Source of the DNA: Musa acuminata AAA Group
Lineage: Eukaryota; Streptophyta; Magnoliopsida; Zingiberales; Musaceae
NCBI RefSeq assembly: GCF_036884655.1
Contig: NC_088327.1
Span: 14,021,001 to 14,085,000 of the forward strand
DNA: 64,000 bases
Reading direction: 5' to 3'
In this document: piece after piece, positions 24,689-37,050 of the stretch
Layout: each line of letters begins with the position of its first letter
Numbering within the stretch: the first letter of the stretch is position 1
Made by a program: the position numbers and the translations under genes
Notes under the pieces: model-generated
What the model was told of the DNA's origin: nothing
The model's database searches: none
The model's input: only the letters and a program-made list of their open reading frames with translations

Positions 24689-24801
24689 GATATATATCAA
24701 AATATAATAAGCAAAAAGATTCTGTATCAAGTCACACGTGTCATCACTCACGTGATTGACTTGTTAGGCACCTATGACTAGCATCCATTTATTTACTAAC
24801 A
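23151..24801 (+). repeat. LTR-like sequence (probable solo LTR)
   Basis: Starts TGTTGGAAAATC and ends TTTACTAACA, giving TG...CA ends over 1,651 bp. No internal retrotransposon domains adjoin it and I do not see a clear target duplication. It contains a (TA)n tract at 24624-24684. Confidence 0.6.
24624..24684. repeat. (TA)n microsatellite
   Basis: About 60 bp of uninterrupted TA dinucleotides inside the LTR-like sequence. It is likely length-variable. The inverted partner has a shorter TA run near 21545. Confidence 0.95.
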
Positions 24802-25991
24802 GAATACTAATAAAAAACGAAAATGAACATACTTAGAAGCATCAACTAAATAGAAGAGGAACCGATGGATAAATTTTGGTGAGGTAATATGCGTTAAACA
24901 TCCAACAAGTTCAAGCGGCACGAGACGTTTAAGAGACTAGCGTATAACAATAAAAGTTTTTTCCTTCATCTGAAGGATATGTAGGAACTAACAAAGATCA
25001 ACACAACTCGATTGACTCCGTACCAAAGTTAGAGTTATTGATGAGTTGAAATATCATAGTAGATCAAAGTTCGACTACTCAACAACAACGACAGAGAACG
25101 GTTAGGAGCTAAGAGGCACGTTGCAACTAGAGCAGAAGATTGAAGATTTAACGAAAATTAAGAGATGCAACGTCCGTAAAAACTTCAACGAGGATATAGA
25201 ACGAATAAGTGGGGAAAAATATCACGAACAAAGTTGTAAATAAGGTGTTCAATATACTGCTTATGTATATCTATGTCTTTTGGTTTTATTCATATTTGCA
25301 TAGCATATAAAGGGCTTATAGTAGACTTGACAACTCCATTTTAATTAGTTTTTATTGTTGCGTTAGGCTTATAAATATAGATTGTGTACAATCGTTACAC
25401 AAAGATAAAACAAATCATCTAAACGATCATTTTAAAGGTTTTTGAACTCCATAAAATGATGTGGAGAGTTATATAGCACAACACCCAAGAGTTACCTGGA
25501 TGACACATGATTAGATCGACCTTTGAGATAATGTCTATGACTAACTTATTATCTTGTTCCTGCGAACACTTGTGAAATTTTTTAATCGTGACAAATCATC
25601 AGAACTTACAAAATCCATATTTATAATTTATATACTTGTAGATCTCGAATTAAATACTTCATTTAACATATATTCTCTTTTATAAATTTTTAAAATATCA
25701 TAAAAAATTTTAAAACAATTTATTCTTTACGAACATGCACGACTTAGACAAAACCAACTAAATTCATAATATATATATATGATTTGGGCTCGTCAAGTTC
25801 AAGCCCATTCAAGCTCCACCACCTTCTACAAGACTCTACGGTCCTTGAGCCCGACAAAATCCCACAAAACGCAATAAGATAATGATTATCCATTAGATAG
25901 TCGGCGTTAGAAGAGCACACAACAAAACACGAGAGAGTGCTGCTGCCCATGCGATCCCAAAATCGCCCTACCCCTCAGTACACCACCCACG
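24802..25991. other. AT-rich intergenic DNA
   Basis: No gene or repeat family recognised. The last ~200 bp are probably the 3' untranslated region of the histone gene on the minus strand. Confidence 0.5.
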
Positions 25992-26852
25992 CTACTGCTG
26001 CTCGTGGCGGTCCGCCGCCATGTAGTTGGACACCGCCTTGGTGCCCTCGGAGATCGCGCGCTTGCCGAGCTCCCCCGGCAGCACCAGCCGCACCGCCCCC
26101 TGGATCTCCCTCGACGACAGCGTCGCCTTCCCCGTGTACGTCGACAGCCTCGACGCCTCGCCCGCCAGCCTCTCGAACATGTCGCCCATCATGCCATCGA
26201 GCACCACCATCGCCCGCGACGATATCCCCATCCCCGGGTGCACATGCTTCAGCACCCGGAAAACGTACCTCTTGTACCCACGTCCCGTGCCGTCCATTTC
26301 CCCGCCATCCCCGCCGCTGAACCGCTTCTTCCTCCTCCTCCTCCGCCCTACCGCTCGCCCTTGCTTCTTCCTCCCCTTCTCCGCTTCCATTCCTTCTCCC
26401 CCATCCTTTGGTTTCTCCATGTCTCTTTGCGGGGTCTGCTCCACCTTCTTGGGAGTTCGAGGCACCGCTTCCTTGTCCTTGACCTTGTCGACCGCCGCCG
26501 CCTCTTCCTGCGTTTCCTTGTCAGTGATGGACTCTGCTTCCTTTCCCTCGCCTGCCGTCTCTTCCTGTTGTATTATGCTCTTCTCGAAAGGTGGTTCCGC
26601 TTCCTTCTCTCTGCTGGGCTCTTCCTCCTCTGCTTGCTGCCTTCCTTCGGGCTCCGCTTCCTTTCCTTCGCCTAGGTCCTCCTTGGGACCCTGAGCATCC
26701 TTGGCCTCGACCACGACCTCCACGAGCTTGGAGTCCCCAGGCAGGACCTCGACGCCATTCTGGCTGTCTCCACCGATGGAGACGACCTCGACGGTCTCCT
26801 CGATCACCGTCTTAGTCGTCTTCAGAACCCTCGAGGTGCGCTTCGGAGCCAT
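25992..26852 (-). CDS. Histone H2B variant with long charged N-terminal tail (H2B.8/H2B.S type)
   Basis: An intronless 286-residue protein. The histone fold spans about 193-281 and matches plant H2B ([29 protein letters not shown]), with K272 at the position of the ubiquitinated lysine. The first ~180 residues are far longer than a canonical H2B tail. They are low-complexity, alternate Glu/Lys and Ala, repeat a KEAE unit near 64, 83, 104 and 127, and end in a basic cluster at 161-177. Such extended disordered tails mark the angiosperm H2B.8/H2B.S class, in which the Arabidopsis member compacts sperm chromatin. The same role here is inferred. Start is the first ATG (MAPK). Replication-dependent H2Bs are about 140-150 residues. 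Confidence 0.9.
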   Translation of the reverse strand: MAPKRTSRVLKTTKTVIEETVEVVSIGGDSQNGVEVLPGDSKLVEVVVEAKDAQGPKEDLGEGKEAEPEGRQQAEEEEPSREKEAEPPFEKSIIQQEETAGEGKEAESITDKETQEEAAAVDKVKDKEAVPRTPKKVEQTPQRDMEKPKDGGEGMEAEKGRKKQGRAVGRRRRRKKRFSGGDGGEMDGTGRGYKRYVFRVLKHVHPGMGISSRAMVVLDGMMGDMFERLAGEASRLSTYTGKATLSSREIQGAVRLVLPGELGKRAISEGTKAVSNYMAADRHEQQ

Positions 26853-26929
26853 TTCCTATTTCGCCCTCCTTGCTTCCGTGAGGCGTATAAGAAGGCCAGC
26901 CAGAGTAACAGCACGAGATAGATAGAGGA

Positions 26930-29370
26930 GTTGGCGGGGTGGAGGATGACCTCTGTAGCTGACACGCGCGCGGACACGTGTGGCGACCGAGAGAAAAACG
27001 AGTCACGTGGGTCGTTCCAGTACCTTCTCCAAGCGCCTGTTTGAAGGGTTGGGTGCAACAGTCCAATCTCGGCTGCCTGAGCATTAGATGGTACCTCATC
27101 AACGATGTTTATCACATCATAATGAGTCAAAATTTTCACCATGAGACAACACAGCAACCCACCGATGGGGTGTAATGAAATTAATGCATATATATATATA
27201 TATCCTTTTTTGACTTCTCTCGAAAAGGGTTTTACCATTTTTACAATTTCTTAATAATTTCTTTTACCTAGTATCTAAAATACTTCCATCATATGTCCTT
27301 TTACCTCCCTTTTCTTATAAATCCGTCCAGTTATTTTACATTACGTAGTGTTGCGTTATAGTGTTTTCAATATATTAAAATAACACTATAATACAGTACA
27401 GAAATTATAATGTTATAAAAACATTATACAATACTACAATATCTTTATGTTATTGTTAAAAATAATATAATATAATTAAAAAATTCTAAATATAAATTTT
27501 AAAAAAAATAAAATAATATTTTTTATATTATAATATCTTTTAATATTATTAAAAAAATAATATAATATAATATAAATATATTATAATTGGACTGAGTTAT
27601 CAACATCAGTGCATCGGAAAAGGGAGGAAAAAAGGTAGTTAATAAAAAAATATTATTAAAGAATTCTGAAAATTGAGGGTACTTCCAAAAAAAAGACCCT
27701 TCTAACTTTTGCTTTTTCTCACTAATGCTAGTTCGCATGAACTCAACGAACTATATATATATTTTCTAAATAAAGAAAAAAATAAAGAGGATGGCCAAAC
27801 CATATTTAATTATCTAAAGAATGATGGAATTGACGTCAAATGCCAGAATAATTTTCCATTATCGAGCTTTGCCATAAAAACTAATCATTCGCTATAATAT
27901 CTTTTTGTTGAAAATTGAATATTGAACAACGATATAAAATTGGACATTAATATAATAAAAAATATTATAATTCAGCTGATAATGCTTTGTCGCTGCCAAT
28001 TCACCACTATAACATAAGAAATCTAAGAAGAAGATACAAACAATTAAAAATGAAACAGAATTTAAATATGATGTCAATCATCATTCAGAAGATCATATTC
28101 TGATTAGCTCCCTTAGTTCATTATTTGCTAAACTAAAGGATAACATAAAAAATAACATAAACATTGTCAGTTGTTGCATGCCCATCTGACATATCATTAA
28201 ACAAGGTTTAAAAACTACAATACTTTTGTAAAACAAAAAAAAATAAAATTTCAACAAAGCGAAAAAAAAGAAGAGTATTGTTAAGAAGGTAAAAACAATC
28301 TCCTCTTAAACTAGAAAATATGAAGTTCTAGTGATTCTTACTCATCTGAAGCAAATACTCTGGTAATCCACAAAAGATCTAAATCACATCTAATTACAGG
28401 CTTATGAGTCAACTGTAGTGTATAAAACATCTAATTGCAAGCAAGGAGAAAAGTGGGTTTCTATCCAATCATGCATAATTTTGACCGAATCTAATACAAG
28501 TATAATTAGGAGCAGAATGACCTGAATCGTAATAAATGTAAGAGTCCAATGTGTGGATATGTAAAGCAGCTAAGAGTTCCAGTACTTCATGGGAGATGAC
28601 AAAGCTATTTCTGTAGCCATAGTGATGAAAAACGTAAGTCACTAGAATTGAACTTTCACCTTGAATGAATAGTATTACTAAAGCTAATCTGGCATCAAAA
28701 CTAAATGCAAAAAACATTGAGCTAGAATGGAAATGCCAGTTTTGCCTAAGGCTTGTTTCCTTGAAATATTTTATGAACAGATCATGGAGATACAGAGAGA
28801 GCAAGCAAAGAATCCGAATTGGTGTTTAACAGCCAAATAACAAGAACTCTCAATCACACAACTCAAGTTGCAGGCGTACATAAGGCTGTGACGCATGTGA
28901 CACATGCCATGAATGAACCCCAGATCCCTTGTCCGGCGACCATCCAAAGGTTATCAAGTTGTCTAGACTTGTAGTGCCAATAAAGTGTTTGTGTTTTGGT
29001 CTACTTATGTGAACTCGATATTCATGCTTGATAGAGCGACATTTGTTCATCACTAACCCAATTTCTTTCTGTGCAGGTCCTTATTGGGCTATAAGAGGTT
29101 ATTGGAATGGCTGATCCTTTGCAATCACCTATGCTGCAAGCGTGCCTTATGGCCTTAGTCGATCCAAATTGCTCAAAACCATTGGTTTTATTGAAGGGTG
29201 TATGTTAAGGCATTTTTATCATGTCAAAACCATTCAACATACTTCCAGATAATGCATTCAAGATCTATTGATAGTAATAAGAGGAAGCATGCCTACTAAT
29301 CACACAAATGACAGTGCCTGATGTTCCATGGGAGTTTATACAAGATTGAAATTTACCAGATGGTGAAGTG
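26930..29370. other. Intergenic DNA, no gene recognised
   Basis: 26.93-27.2 kb is probably promoter sequence of the histone gene, with ACACGTGT near 26976 and CACGTG near 27004. From 27.2 to 28.5 kb it is strongly AT-rich. Open frames at 28.47-29.05 kb have no recognisable domains. Confidence 0.5.
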
Positions 29371-29920
29371 ACTACTAAAACAAGCCATCCCTGAAGTGGA
29401 TGATTAAGTTACTACATGCAAGTGGTTCATCCTATTAATGCATCCTAATCAGAAGCACACGAGCTTTATCATTCTGCGTGTGATAAGAACTCAATGAATC
29501 TGCACTGAAAGAAAGCTGTGATCTTGATGCATAACATTTTGATGATGAGATCTAATGTACTTTGAGACACAACAAATCAAGCAAAAATTGCAAAACTCTT
29601 AGAGATCTCAACAAAAGTTGAACAAAAAAATGTGATCTTGATGACTACAAAAGCAAGCCATCACTAAAGTGGATGATTAAGTTACTACATGCAAGTGGTT
29701 CATCCTATTAATGCATCCTAATCAGAAGCACACAATAGCTTTATGATTCTGTGTGTGATAAGAACTCAATGAATCTTCATTGAAAGAAAGCTGTGATTTT
29801 GATGCAGAACATTTTGATTATGAGATCTAATGTACTTTGGGACTAACAACAAATCAAGCAAAATTGCAAAACTCTTCAAGATCTCAACAAAAGTTGAACA
29901 AAAAAATGTGATCTTGATGC
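29371..29920. repeat. Tandem duplication of ~273 bp downstream of the O-fucosyltransferase-like gene
   Basis: Unit 1 (29371-29642) and unit 2 (29643 to about 29917) are roughly 90% identical by eye, with shared blocks such as CATCCTATTAATGCATCCTA. A partial third start follows to about 29935. It lies just beyond the 3' end of the minus-strand gene, so it could lie in or near its 3' untranslated region. Confidence 0.85.
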
Positions 29921-30060
29921 ACAACATTTTGGAGACAAACTAAAGCTAACGAGTACCAAAGGCATGGCATAACCTAACATACGATGAGATGTAACGTACC
30001 TTGAGCTTACAAATTTGAATCAGCTAACATGGGAACACATCATCTGATCCCGCAAACCAT

Positions 30061-31830
30061 TCAGGAAGTTGAGCGACAAGTATTGCCCCCATCCTTGCAA
30101 TCACCGGTGAGATCATTGAAGGTCTCCAGCTGCTTCTTAGCCCTCAAGAACACCTCCGTGTCAACCTCCCCCCTCATGTAGCCGTCGAACTCCACCGGAA
30201 TCCCATTGTTGAGCTTCTTTGTCTCGTCATACCACTCGCTGTTCTTGTCCCACAAGTCTTTGAAATCGTCCAGAAAATGAGTAGTAAACTTCTCCTTCAG
30301 GGGATCAAAGAAGGAGGTATCAGACTCCTCGGTGGCGATGTACAGGTGCCTTCGATCCTCGATCTTGTCCCTGAGGGTCGACAGCAAGGCCTCCGGCGAG
30401 GTGTCCGCGGCCAAGTTAGGCCAGAGCTTGGTGTTCCTCGCCTTCTCCCCCCTCACGACGTGGACTGAATCGAAATCCCAGTTCAATCTTGAGGCAATGC
30501 CAGAGACTATATCCATCAAGCGGCGGGATTTCCAGAGGAGGTGCCACGGCCGCTGGATCACCGACTCCGTCTCCCCCTCGCAGACCCTGTACCAGTAGTT
30601 GTCCGGCTCCACGGCCCCGAACTTGCGCATGATCAGAGTGTCCTTCACCTTGGTGAGCTTCATCGGCGTGACACGGAAGTCCTCGACAAGGTGGAGGCTG
30701 AGCCTGTCCTTCTTCTGCCACAAGGCCCAATCGTTCCAGAATTGGCGCTGGTCGAGCACGGAGGCGGAGTCCCTCAAGTGCTCGAAATCGAAGTAGAATC
30801 TGAAGTCCTTCCCCTCCTCGTCCTGGTTCGTGGTCGAATACTTGGAGGAGAGGCAAACGGTGAGATCCATGACGAGGGTCCGATTCAGGTACTGGGCTTC
30901 ACCGAGGGCGCAGAGGAAGCTCCACAGGTAATGGTTCATGCTCTTGCACCGGTCGCCACCGCCAGAGTAGATCAGGTACCTGCTACTGCTGAACTTGCCC
31001 TCGGACTCGACCACCGGAAGGGTGTCGTTCACGGCCTCGCCGACCACGGGAACGACTAGCACGTCCGAGGCCCGAGATGAGGAGGAGGGGGTCTTCTTCG
31101 ACACAAATTCGCCAGTGGCGTCGTGGTCGCCCTTCCGCTGCTTCTTCTTCTTGCGGGCATTCACGCCGGTGTGGTAGTCGCCAATCTTGACGATGGAATA
31201 GGTGCAGCTGGGGGACCGTGCGATCTCGAACCGGCGGTAGTCCTTGTAGAAGCCGGCCCGCTTGGCGTCCTTGGGGTGGAACCGCCAGGCCATGTCGCAG
31301 GAACCGCCACCGTCGCCGCCGCGCACCGGCTTGCCGAAGCGATAGAAGTGGACGTCGCGGAAAGACTCGATGGTGGCGCGCATCATCAGGTGGAAGACAT
31401 CCGGATCGGCGCAGTTGATGGGGGCGGCGGCGTCGCAGTCAGTACCGCCAGATGCGGCGGAGGAAGAACTGTTGGAGTTGGGGAGATCGGCGAGGTGGAT
31501 GACGGCGGCATCATCGGGGGAGGCGGAGGAGGTGGAGGAGTTGAGGAAGTCCTCGCCGGTGCGGAGGGGGGCGTCGTCGGGACGGAAGGTGGCGTTGGTA
31601 GATGAGGTGAGGAATGCGGTGAGCTTGGCGGAGGAGGCAGAAGAGGAGGGGGGAAGGAGGAGGGGATCGTCCGCGCGGTAGGTGGCGGCGATGATAGTGA
31701 AGGCGAGGACGCCGACGACGAAGAGGGCGAAGCAGAGGTTGCCGACGACGAAGAGGGCGGCCTGGCCCAGCGTCTCGGCCCGGAAGCTTCCAGTCCGGTT
31801 CAGTAGGAGAGACCGGCTGTTGTCATGCAT
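30061..31830 (-). CDS. Golgi-type O-fucosyltransferase-like glycosyltransferase, intronless
   Basis: A 589-residue type II membrane protein. A short basic cytosolic N-terminus is followed by one membrane segment at about 23-50, then a Ser/Ala/Asp-rich stem to ~130 and a luminal domain. The catalytic domain carries motifs of the plant O-fucosyltransferase superfamily: the SSRYLIYSGGGDRCKSMNHY region (282-301), HVVRGEKARN (457-466, the HxRxx-like nucleotide-sugar site) and HLYIATEESD (495-504). N-glycosylation sequons are visible at N316 and N269. It resembles a plant subfamily whose substrate I cannot name. Start is the only ATG ahead of the signal anchor. No intron or break is seen. Confidence 0.8.
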   Translation of the reverse strand: MHDNSRSLLLNRTGSFRAETLGQAALFVVGNLCFALFVVGVLAFTIIAATYRADDPLLLPPSSSASSAKLTAFLTSSTNATFRPDDAPLRTGEDFLNSSTSSASPDDAAVIHLADLPNSNSSSSAASGGTDCDAAAPINCADPDVFHLMMRATIESFRDVHFYRFGKPVRGGDGGGSCDMAWRFHPKDAKRAGFYKDYRRFEIARSPSCTYSIVKIGDYHTGVNARKKKKQRKGDHDATGEFVSKKTPSSSSRASDVLVVPVVGEAVNDTLPVVESEGKFSSSRYLIYSGGGDRCKSMNHYLWSFLCALGEAQYLNRTLVMDLTVCLSSKYSTTNQDEEGKDFRFYFDFEHLRDSASVLDQRQFWNDWALWQKKDRLSLHLVEDFRVTPMKLTKVKDTLIMRKFGAVEPDNYWYRVCEGETESVIQRPWHLLWKSRRLMDIVSGIASRLNWDFDSVHVVRGEKARNTKLWPNLAADTSPEALLSTLRDKIEDRRHLYIATEESDTSFFDPLKEKFTTHFLDDFKDLWDKNSEWYDETKKLNNGIPVEFDGYMRGEVDTEVFLRAKKQLETFNDLTGDCKDGGNTCRSTS

Positions 31831-32009
31831 CCTGGACCGGCCACGGACTCAGAGGAATGAGTAGGTGACGACGAGGAATGAGATGCCAGAGGGAAGCAAT
31901 GGAGAAGAGTGATGGGGATTGGAGGAGAGAGTCGACCATCAGAGAAGAGAGAACGAAGCGGAAACGGATCTGGTTGGTTAGTGGTGATCCGTTGAAAGAC
32001 GGGAGACGA

Positions 32010-32015
<6 letters not shown>

Positions 32016-32046
<31 letters not shown>
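32016..32046. repeat. (GA)n microsatellite upstream of the O-fucosyltransferase-like start
   Basis: About 31 bp of GA repeats roughly 190 bp before the ATG, so (CT)n on the transcribed strand. CT/GA runs in 5' leaders are common GAGA-type elements in plants. Confidence 0.9.
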
Positions 32047-32049
<3 letters not shown>

Positions 32050-32089
32050 TCGAAAGCGGCTTGATGGAGACCGAGTCCCACGGTATCTC

Positions 32090-33220
32090 TTTTAACCTAC
32101 CTTATCGCCTTAAATATTTTTTATTTTAAATTAATTAATAAAAGAACGGATTAATCTTAAAATTGAGAATTCCTCCGACAGCACTTCAACAACTACAGTC
32201 CTTCGTCGAACTCCGTGTTACTCCTCGGCCTGGCCGGTGGCCCCATACGTCGGACCCATCTAAAAACGAAGGTATAGTGATTCTCGTCGAACCCTCGTGC
32301 CCTCTACGGCTAGCAACGAGTCCGATGAAGGCAACAGTGGATCAAACCAAGATAATAGTAAAATAATCTTTTTATGCTTCTATAAAAACTTTTACAAGTG
32401 AGACACTATTAGAAGTTCTCAAACTTAGGGATTTTTCCCAAAAATTTACCCTTCATAAAATATATTTATTTTAAAAAAATTAGAATATGTGGGAATAAAA
32501 GAAACTAAGCATGAGATTGATGATTGGAAGAGTGGTAGCAATTTTTTTTAGATTTAAAAGAATGGAATGAAGAAAAAGATAATACTAATTAATCAAAATA
32601 GAAAAATAATCAATTTTTTAATTATAAATGGATTGAGATTATGGGTTACGTTATTAAAATTTGGGAAAAAGTGATTTTAAACGTAACGAGATGTTACATA
32701 ATTATTTTTAATAATTAATTTAATTTTATGCATGAAAGATGAATAATATGAATGGAATGTGTATTCCTTTTGTTGATTTTTTTTAGAAAAAGCTGATGAT
32801 AGGGCTCCTAGAATTTAATACAATGCGTTTCGAAATTAAAAATATATATTCATTAATTATATTTGATGTTATGAAAAATATGTAAGATAGTTTAATGACT
32901 ATGAAAGTTTGGAGCAGAATTATTTAAGATTTAATAAGATGTGAAGCAATAATTTCTATAAACTAATTTAATTTCACACATGAAAGATGGATAATATAAG
33001 CTATTTAGTTATTAATATAATTAATGAAAATAAGCATAAAAATATAAAACTATAAGGATTTACATATGATTTTTGTTGATCTTTTTAAAAAATAAAAAAA
33101 AAATGTTCAATAGATTTGTTAAGGTGAATTTTTAAAAATAACATATTCACTAATTATATTAATCTTATAAAAATATTGATCTTCAGTTAACAACTCATTA
33201 ATTTCTCTTTCCACAAGCAC
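32090..33220. other. AT-rich intergenic DNA
   Basis: Core promoter of the minus-strand gene is probably near 32.1 kb. The remainder is AT-rich with no recognised feature. Confidence 0.5.
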
Positions 33221-34115
33221 CCGATATTGAAACGAATGATCTAATTACTTTATCTCTCTGACTCGCATATCTTATAAGAATGTTAGAAAGTAAAAACTCT
33301 CAATGCACCGATATATCCACGATTACACTGATTGACTTTGGTATCTTGTCTGAGTCTTCAGAATTCATATCTCATATCTTTGACTTACGTCTTAACCAAA
33401 AAATTCAACAACAACAAGGGATTCCACTTTTATTGTTGATTCCACCTAAGAACTTGGCTGAAAGTCATCCTATCTATTACTACCATGAATATAAACTAAT
33501 CTGCGCCTATCTATTAATTTGTACTACATCTTTTAGTTATACTAGTGGGTATAGTTTGAGGCTACCCAATATCATCTTTTCTTGCACCGAGGAAAACAAA
33601 GAAAAAGAATAATGAATTGAAACTGGAACTGCTGATTCTACTTATCTGGCTTCTTATGCTAGTTCAGCTACCTCTGATTCTCTAGTATAGTTAGATTTTT
33701 TATTCCTGTTTGAAAAGTGCCTCTCCTATCTTGTCACGATCCTATGCTCTTGTCAAAGAAGTGTGATTTAGCTCCATCGTTCCTTACTCAACCAATCCAG
33801 CTGGTTAGGGCTATAGCAGGCGGGGATGGATGTTTATATAGTAGCTTTGATAGGAGCTCGGGAAGAGATGGTTACACTATCTCTTGAAAGCCAACTTCTA
33901 GCGCAAAAGTTTACCGGGAGTACCCAAGCTCTCCCATGAAGTCGGGTTACAGGTTTCTTTGGTGAAAGAGTTTAGTTGGAAGGAAGGAAGCCGGCCTATC
34001 ATTTCCCCTACTTGTATTAGATTTCCATTCAAAGAGTATTTGATGATTTACCAAAAAGCCCATAGTATTTAGCTTCCATAAGATGACACATCCATAATTG
34101 GTTTCTATCGAGGGA
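33220..34115. other. Possible mitochondrial DNA insertion (NUMT)
   Basis: Base composition changes abruptly from about 75-80% AT to nearly balanced, with a style like plant mitochondrial intergenic DNA (for example GGAAGGAAGCCGGCCTATCA near 33983). No mitochondrial gene is recognised, so this rests on composition alone. Confidence 0.35.
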
Positions 34116-34649
34116 TATTTTTTTTATAAAAAAAAATTGATAACGCTCTGACAATCATAGTTTGGGTCACACCGACTTGGATCGGTTTAAATTAAATCGT
34201 AACAAACTTGAACGAGTATAACCCAAGTATAACGTAAATATAACCAATGTATTTTCATTAAACCAATTCAAATTTCTCTAAAACTACAAACACATTATTT
34301 TAAAATATTTAGTATTTTTTTTTTATTTTTTTATGAATTTAGAGTGAATAATTTTTTTACGTATATATTTTTGGGTTGAGTGGATGCGGAAGTCTAACTC
34401 ATTGAATTTTCATCAATTTTTTTAAACTTCTTCAGAATTATTAGATTAAGATGATAATATATTTGGTATCACCTTTTTCTATTTTGTATGAATTTAGGAT
34501 AATTAATTTTTAAAATAAGTTAATTTTATATTAAATGATTTAATGTAACTTGAGTGTAATATGATTATAACTCGCATGCAATTCTTTAAATTTTTAGTAT
34601 TAATTTTTTTAGATGAGATGTAATATATTTAGTATTATTTTTTTTTTTT

Positions 34650-35040
34650 TTGTATGAATTTAAAATGATTAATTTTTTAAATAAAAAATAAGGAGAAGAG
34701 AATGGAGGATGAGAGAAATGGAAAAGAGGAGGAAGAAAAAGAATGAGGGGAGGAGACAGAGTTGGAGTGTGAGGATGAGAAGCTATAAGTGGGGTAGAAG
34801 GGGGATGAGGGATATGGGAGGTCGAGGAGGCGGGGGTGGAGGAGAAGGAAGTTAAGGAATAGGAGAGAAGAGGTGGAGTAGGAGGATGAGGAAGAGAAGG
34901 AAGTTAAGGAAGAGGAGAGAAGAGGTGGAGTGAGAGGAGGATGAGGAAGGGAAGGAGGAAGTCAAAGGGAGGGTGACGAGGAGAAAGCCAATAAAGATGG
35001 GAAGGAAGCAATCAAATGAGAGGGGTGATGACGGTAGAGG
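34650..35040. repeat. Polypurine (GA-rich) low-complexity tract
   Basis: Nearly pure purine on the plus strand, with a repeated AAGGAAGTTAAGGAA-type block near 34846 and 34898. It probably reflects slippage. No function is evident. Confidence 0.7.
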
Positions 35041-35490
35041 AGATGAGGATAATTAAAAAAAATCAAAGGATAATCTAATATTTAACTAAATCAATTAAAT
35101 AGTTAGAGTTTAGTTGAACCGATGTGAAAGAATAATTACTATCTTTCTAATATTTTATTAAAAATATTTTGATCAAAATAAAAAAAATGCATCTTAGTAA
35201 AAAATCAAATATGATGGCATCGTAAAAGCCCATTAGTAATGTTTTTTTTTATAAATTATCAAAAGTATTTTGGATAATGTAATTATTGATATTAGAACTA
35301 TATAAAATAAATCCTGCAGATTTGAAATTAATATAGTATCAAGGTTTAGGTTCAATTTTTGAGCTTACTAATCATATGTAGAATAAACATCTTTTATATG
35401 TTTTATTTACTGATGATGCTACGTTAGCGGATGATAGTTTACGTAAAATTAATATCAAACATAAATACTGAAATTTAAATATCTAAGATA

Positions 35491-35633
35491 ATTGGCGATG
35501 TGGGACTAAGAGCGCTTCCCCCGCTCCCTTCTTTTCCTTTCTGAACATTTGCTTTCTAGGAGAACCTGAATTTCATCTAAACTTTCGATCATGGTTCTTA
35601 CCACCTTCTTTTCATCACCTAAAACCATTTCAT
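35491..35633 (-). repeat. Partial copy of the 7SL gene upstream region with a USE motif
   Basis: Matches 55111-55252 in the same orientation, including the perfect USE GTCCCACATCG (35506-35496, minus strand). Beyond the USE, toward lower coordinates, homology stops and no 7SL RNA follows. It is therefore a promoter-only fragment. Confidence 0.7.
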
Positions 35634-35779
35634 CTGCAAAGAGGTCATTGGAATAAGATCACTATTTGAAAGCTCGAAAATAAGGTCACTATTCAAAAGC
35701 TCGAGTTTTTAGAAAATAACAAAGTAGAAGATATTGATAAAATTACTTGTGTTGATCATGACCTCTTTACTCTAGCGTT

Positions 35780-37050
35780 TTTCATCCTTATAGAAATTAT
35801 TAATCTATCTCTCTATCAACTCTTGAGGTCGAGGTGAGGGTTCTCGGTGCTTTAGGATGAATTACCCAAGGTATCTCTGATGTATGAATTTTTCAATATC
35901 CTTTTTCAAGTCTCAACATTTCTTTGTGTCGTGGGCGTGTCGTGGGCGTAATTCATATAGAACCGATAATATTTGGACGAATCTCTTTTTTCCAATGAGG
36001 TATAGTGAGGGTCTTTTAAGAGTCTCTTTCCTTTTATCTATAAAAAAATTTTAGTTCTAAGCATATTTATGGGGGTTAGTTGGGCGAGGTAACTCAAGTC
36101 GTTCGTTCTTCCTCCGTTGTGATTATCTCGGGGTCGGGGTGGATTATAGTTGCTCTTGCTTCGACCTCTTGTGTGGCTGACTCCTTATGCTTACTAGAGA
36201 TTATTACCTCGACGGTAATATATTGATCAGCTCTTGGAGGTACCTCTAGTACCATCGCTGATGACCTCTCCACTAATAACGAGAAGAGATGAGATGACTT
36301 GAGACTCGTCATGAAGGTCTATATCATGAGTGATGGATGGGCATCTACCACGCCTTGGATTTTATCAGTGAAACTAAGTGATGAAGTTTATAAGTATTTC
36401 CTTCCATTGCATGAATAAGAGAAGCATTGTCATTGATGGCCTCGAGTGCACATTCCCAAGGAAGTGAAATTCGAACTCCCTTGTGAACTAGGTAACGAAA
36501 CTGATGGAGAGCGGCTTCAGATATAAATATCATTCTCGTGCTAGGCCTCTTAATATAGTCGAGAATGTGCGACACATCAGGGCATCCGAAGTATCATACA
36601 AGAATATTTGGGCATGGAAAGTTATAATGTGCTCCATTGGGTTAGCATTGCCATCGAATGCCTCTAACGACGGTGGTGGAAGATTGTTGGAATCGATTCT
36701 TCCTAAATTTTCTAGGTGAATGAAGACCGACTCGATGTGGGATAAACCAACGCTTCCCTTTTGGATTGTTAAAATTTTTATCACATCTCCTCCAAACGTC
36801 GGTCCATCTACCATAGTTGGATTCGCAAGGAATCCTTCATCAAATTTATCGACCAAGTCTCTGATTTAGGCATGATAGAGTCATGGTGTGGTATACTAAA
36901 TTTTATGGTTATGGAGCGAAGTGCTCTCTCGGCTATGGTTTGATAAGTTTCGGGTACTCTTAGGATGTCAACACTATGTTGGGTGGGGGAACGTTGATGG
37001 GTGCTAATGGTGGGTGAGCTAGTGACCACAACTGAGTTAGTGGCATTGTC
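35780..37050 (-). pseudogene. Decayed Tat-type gag fragment
   Basis: Minus-strand segments match gag of the two Tat elements: a DALMCR...LRGLAR region at about 36590-36530 and a TREFEF region near 36475. Frameshifts and stops interrupt it. No LTRs, protease or RT are seen nearby. An in-frame TAG is at 36488-36490, aligned with TAGs in both other gags. Confidence 0.75.

Noticed and set aside
25937..26694. Plus-strand ORFs over 220 residues
   Set aside because: They are shadows antisense to the H2B variant, Pro/Ser/Leu-rich mirror frames of its charged tail.
30541..31605. Plus-strand ORFs of 160-172 residues
   Set aside because: They are antisense shadows of the O-fucosyltransferase-like gene.
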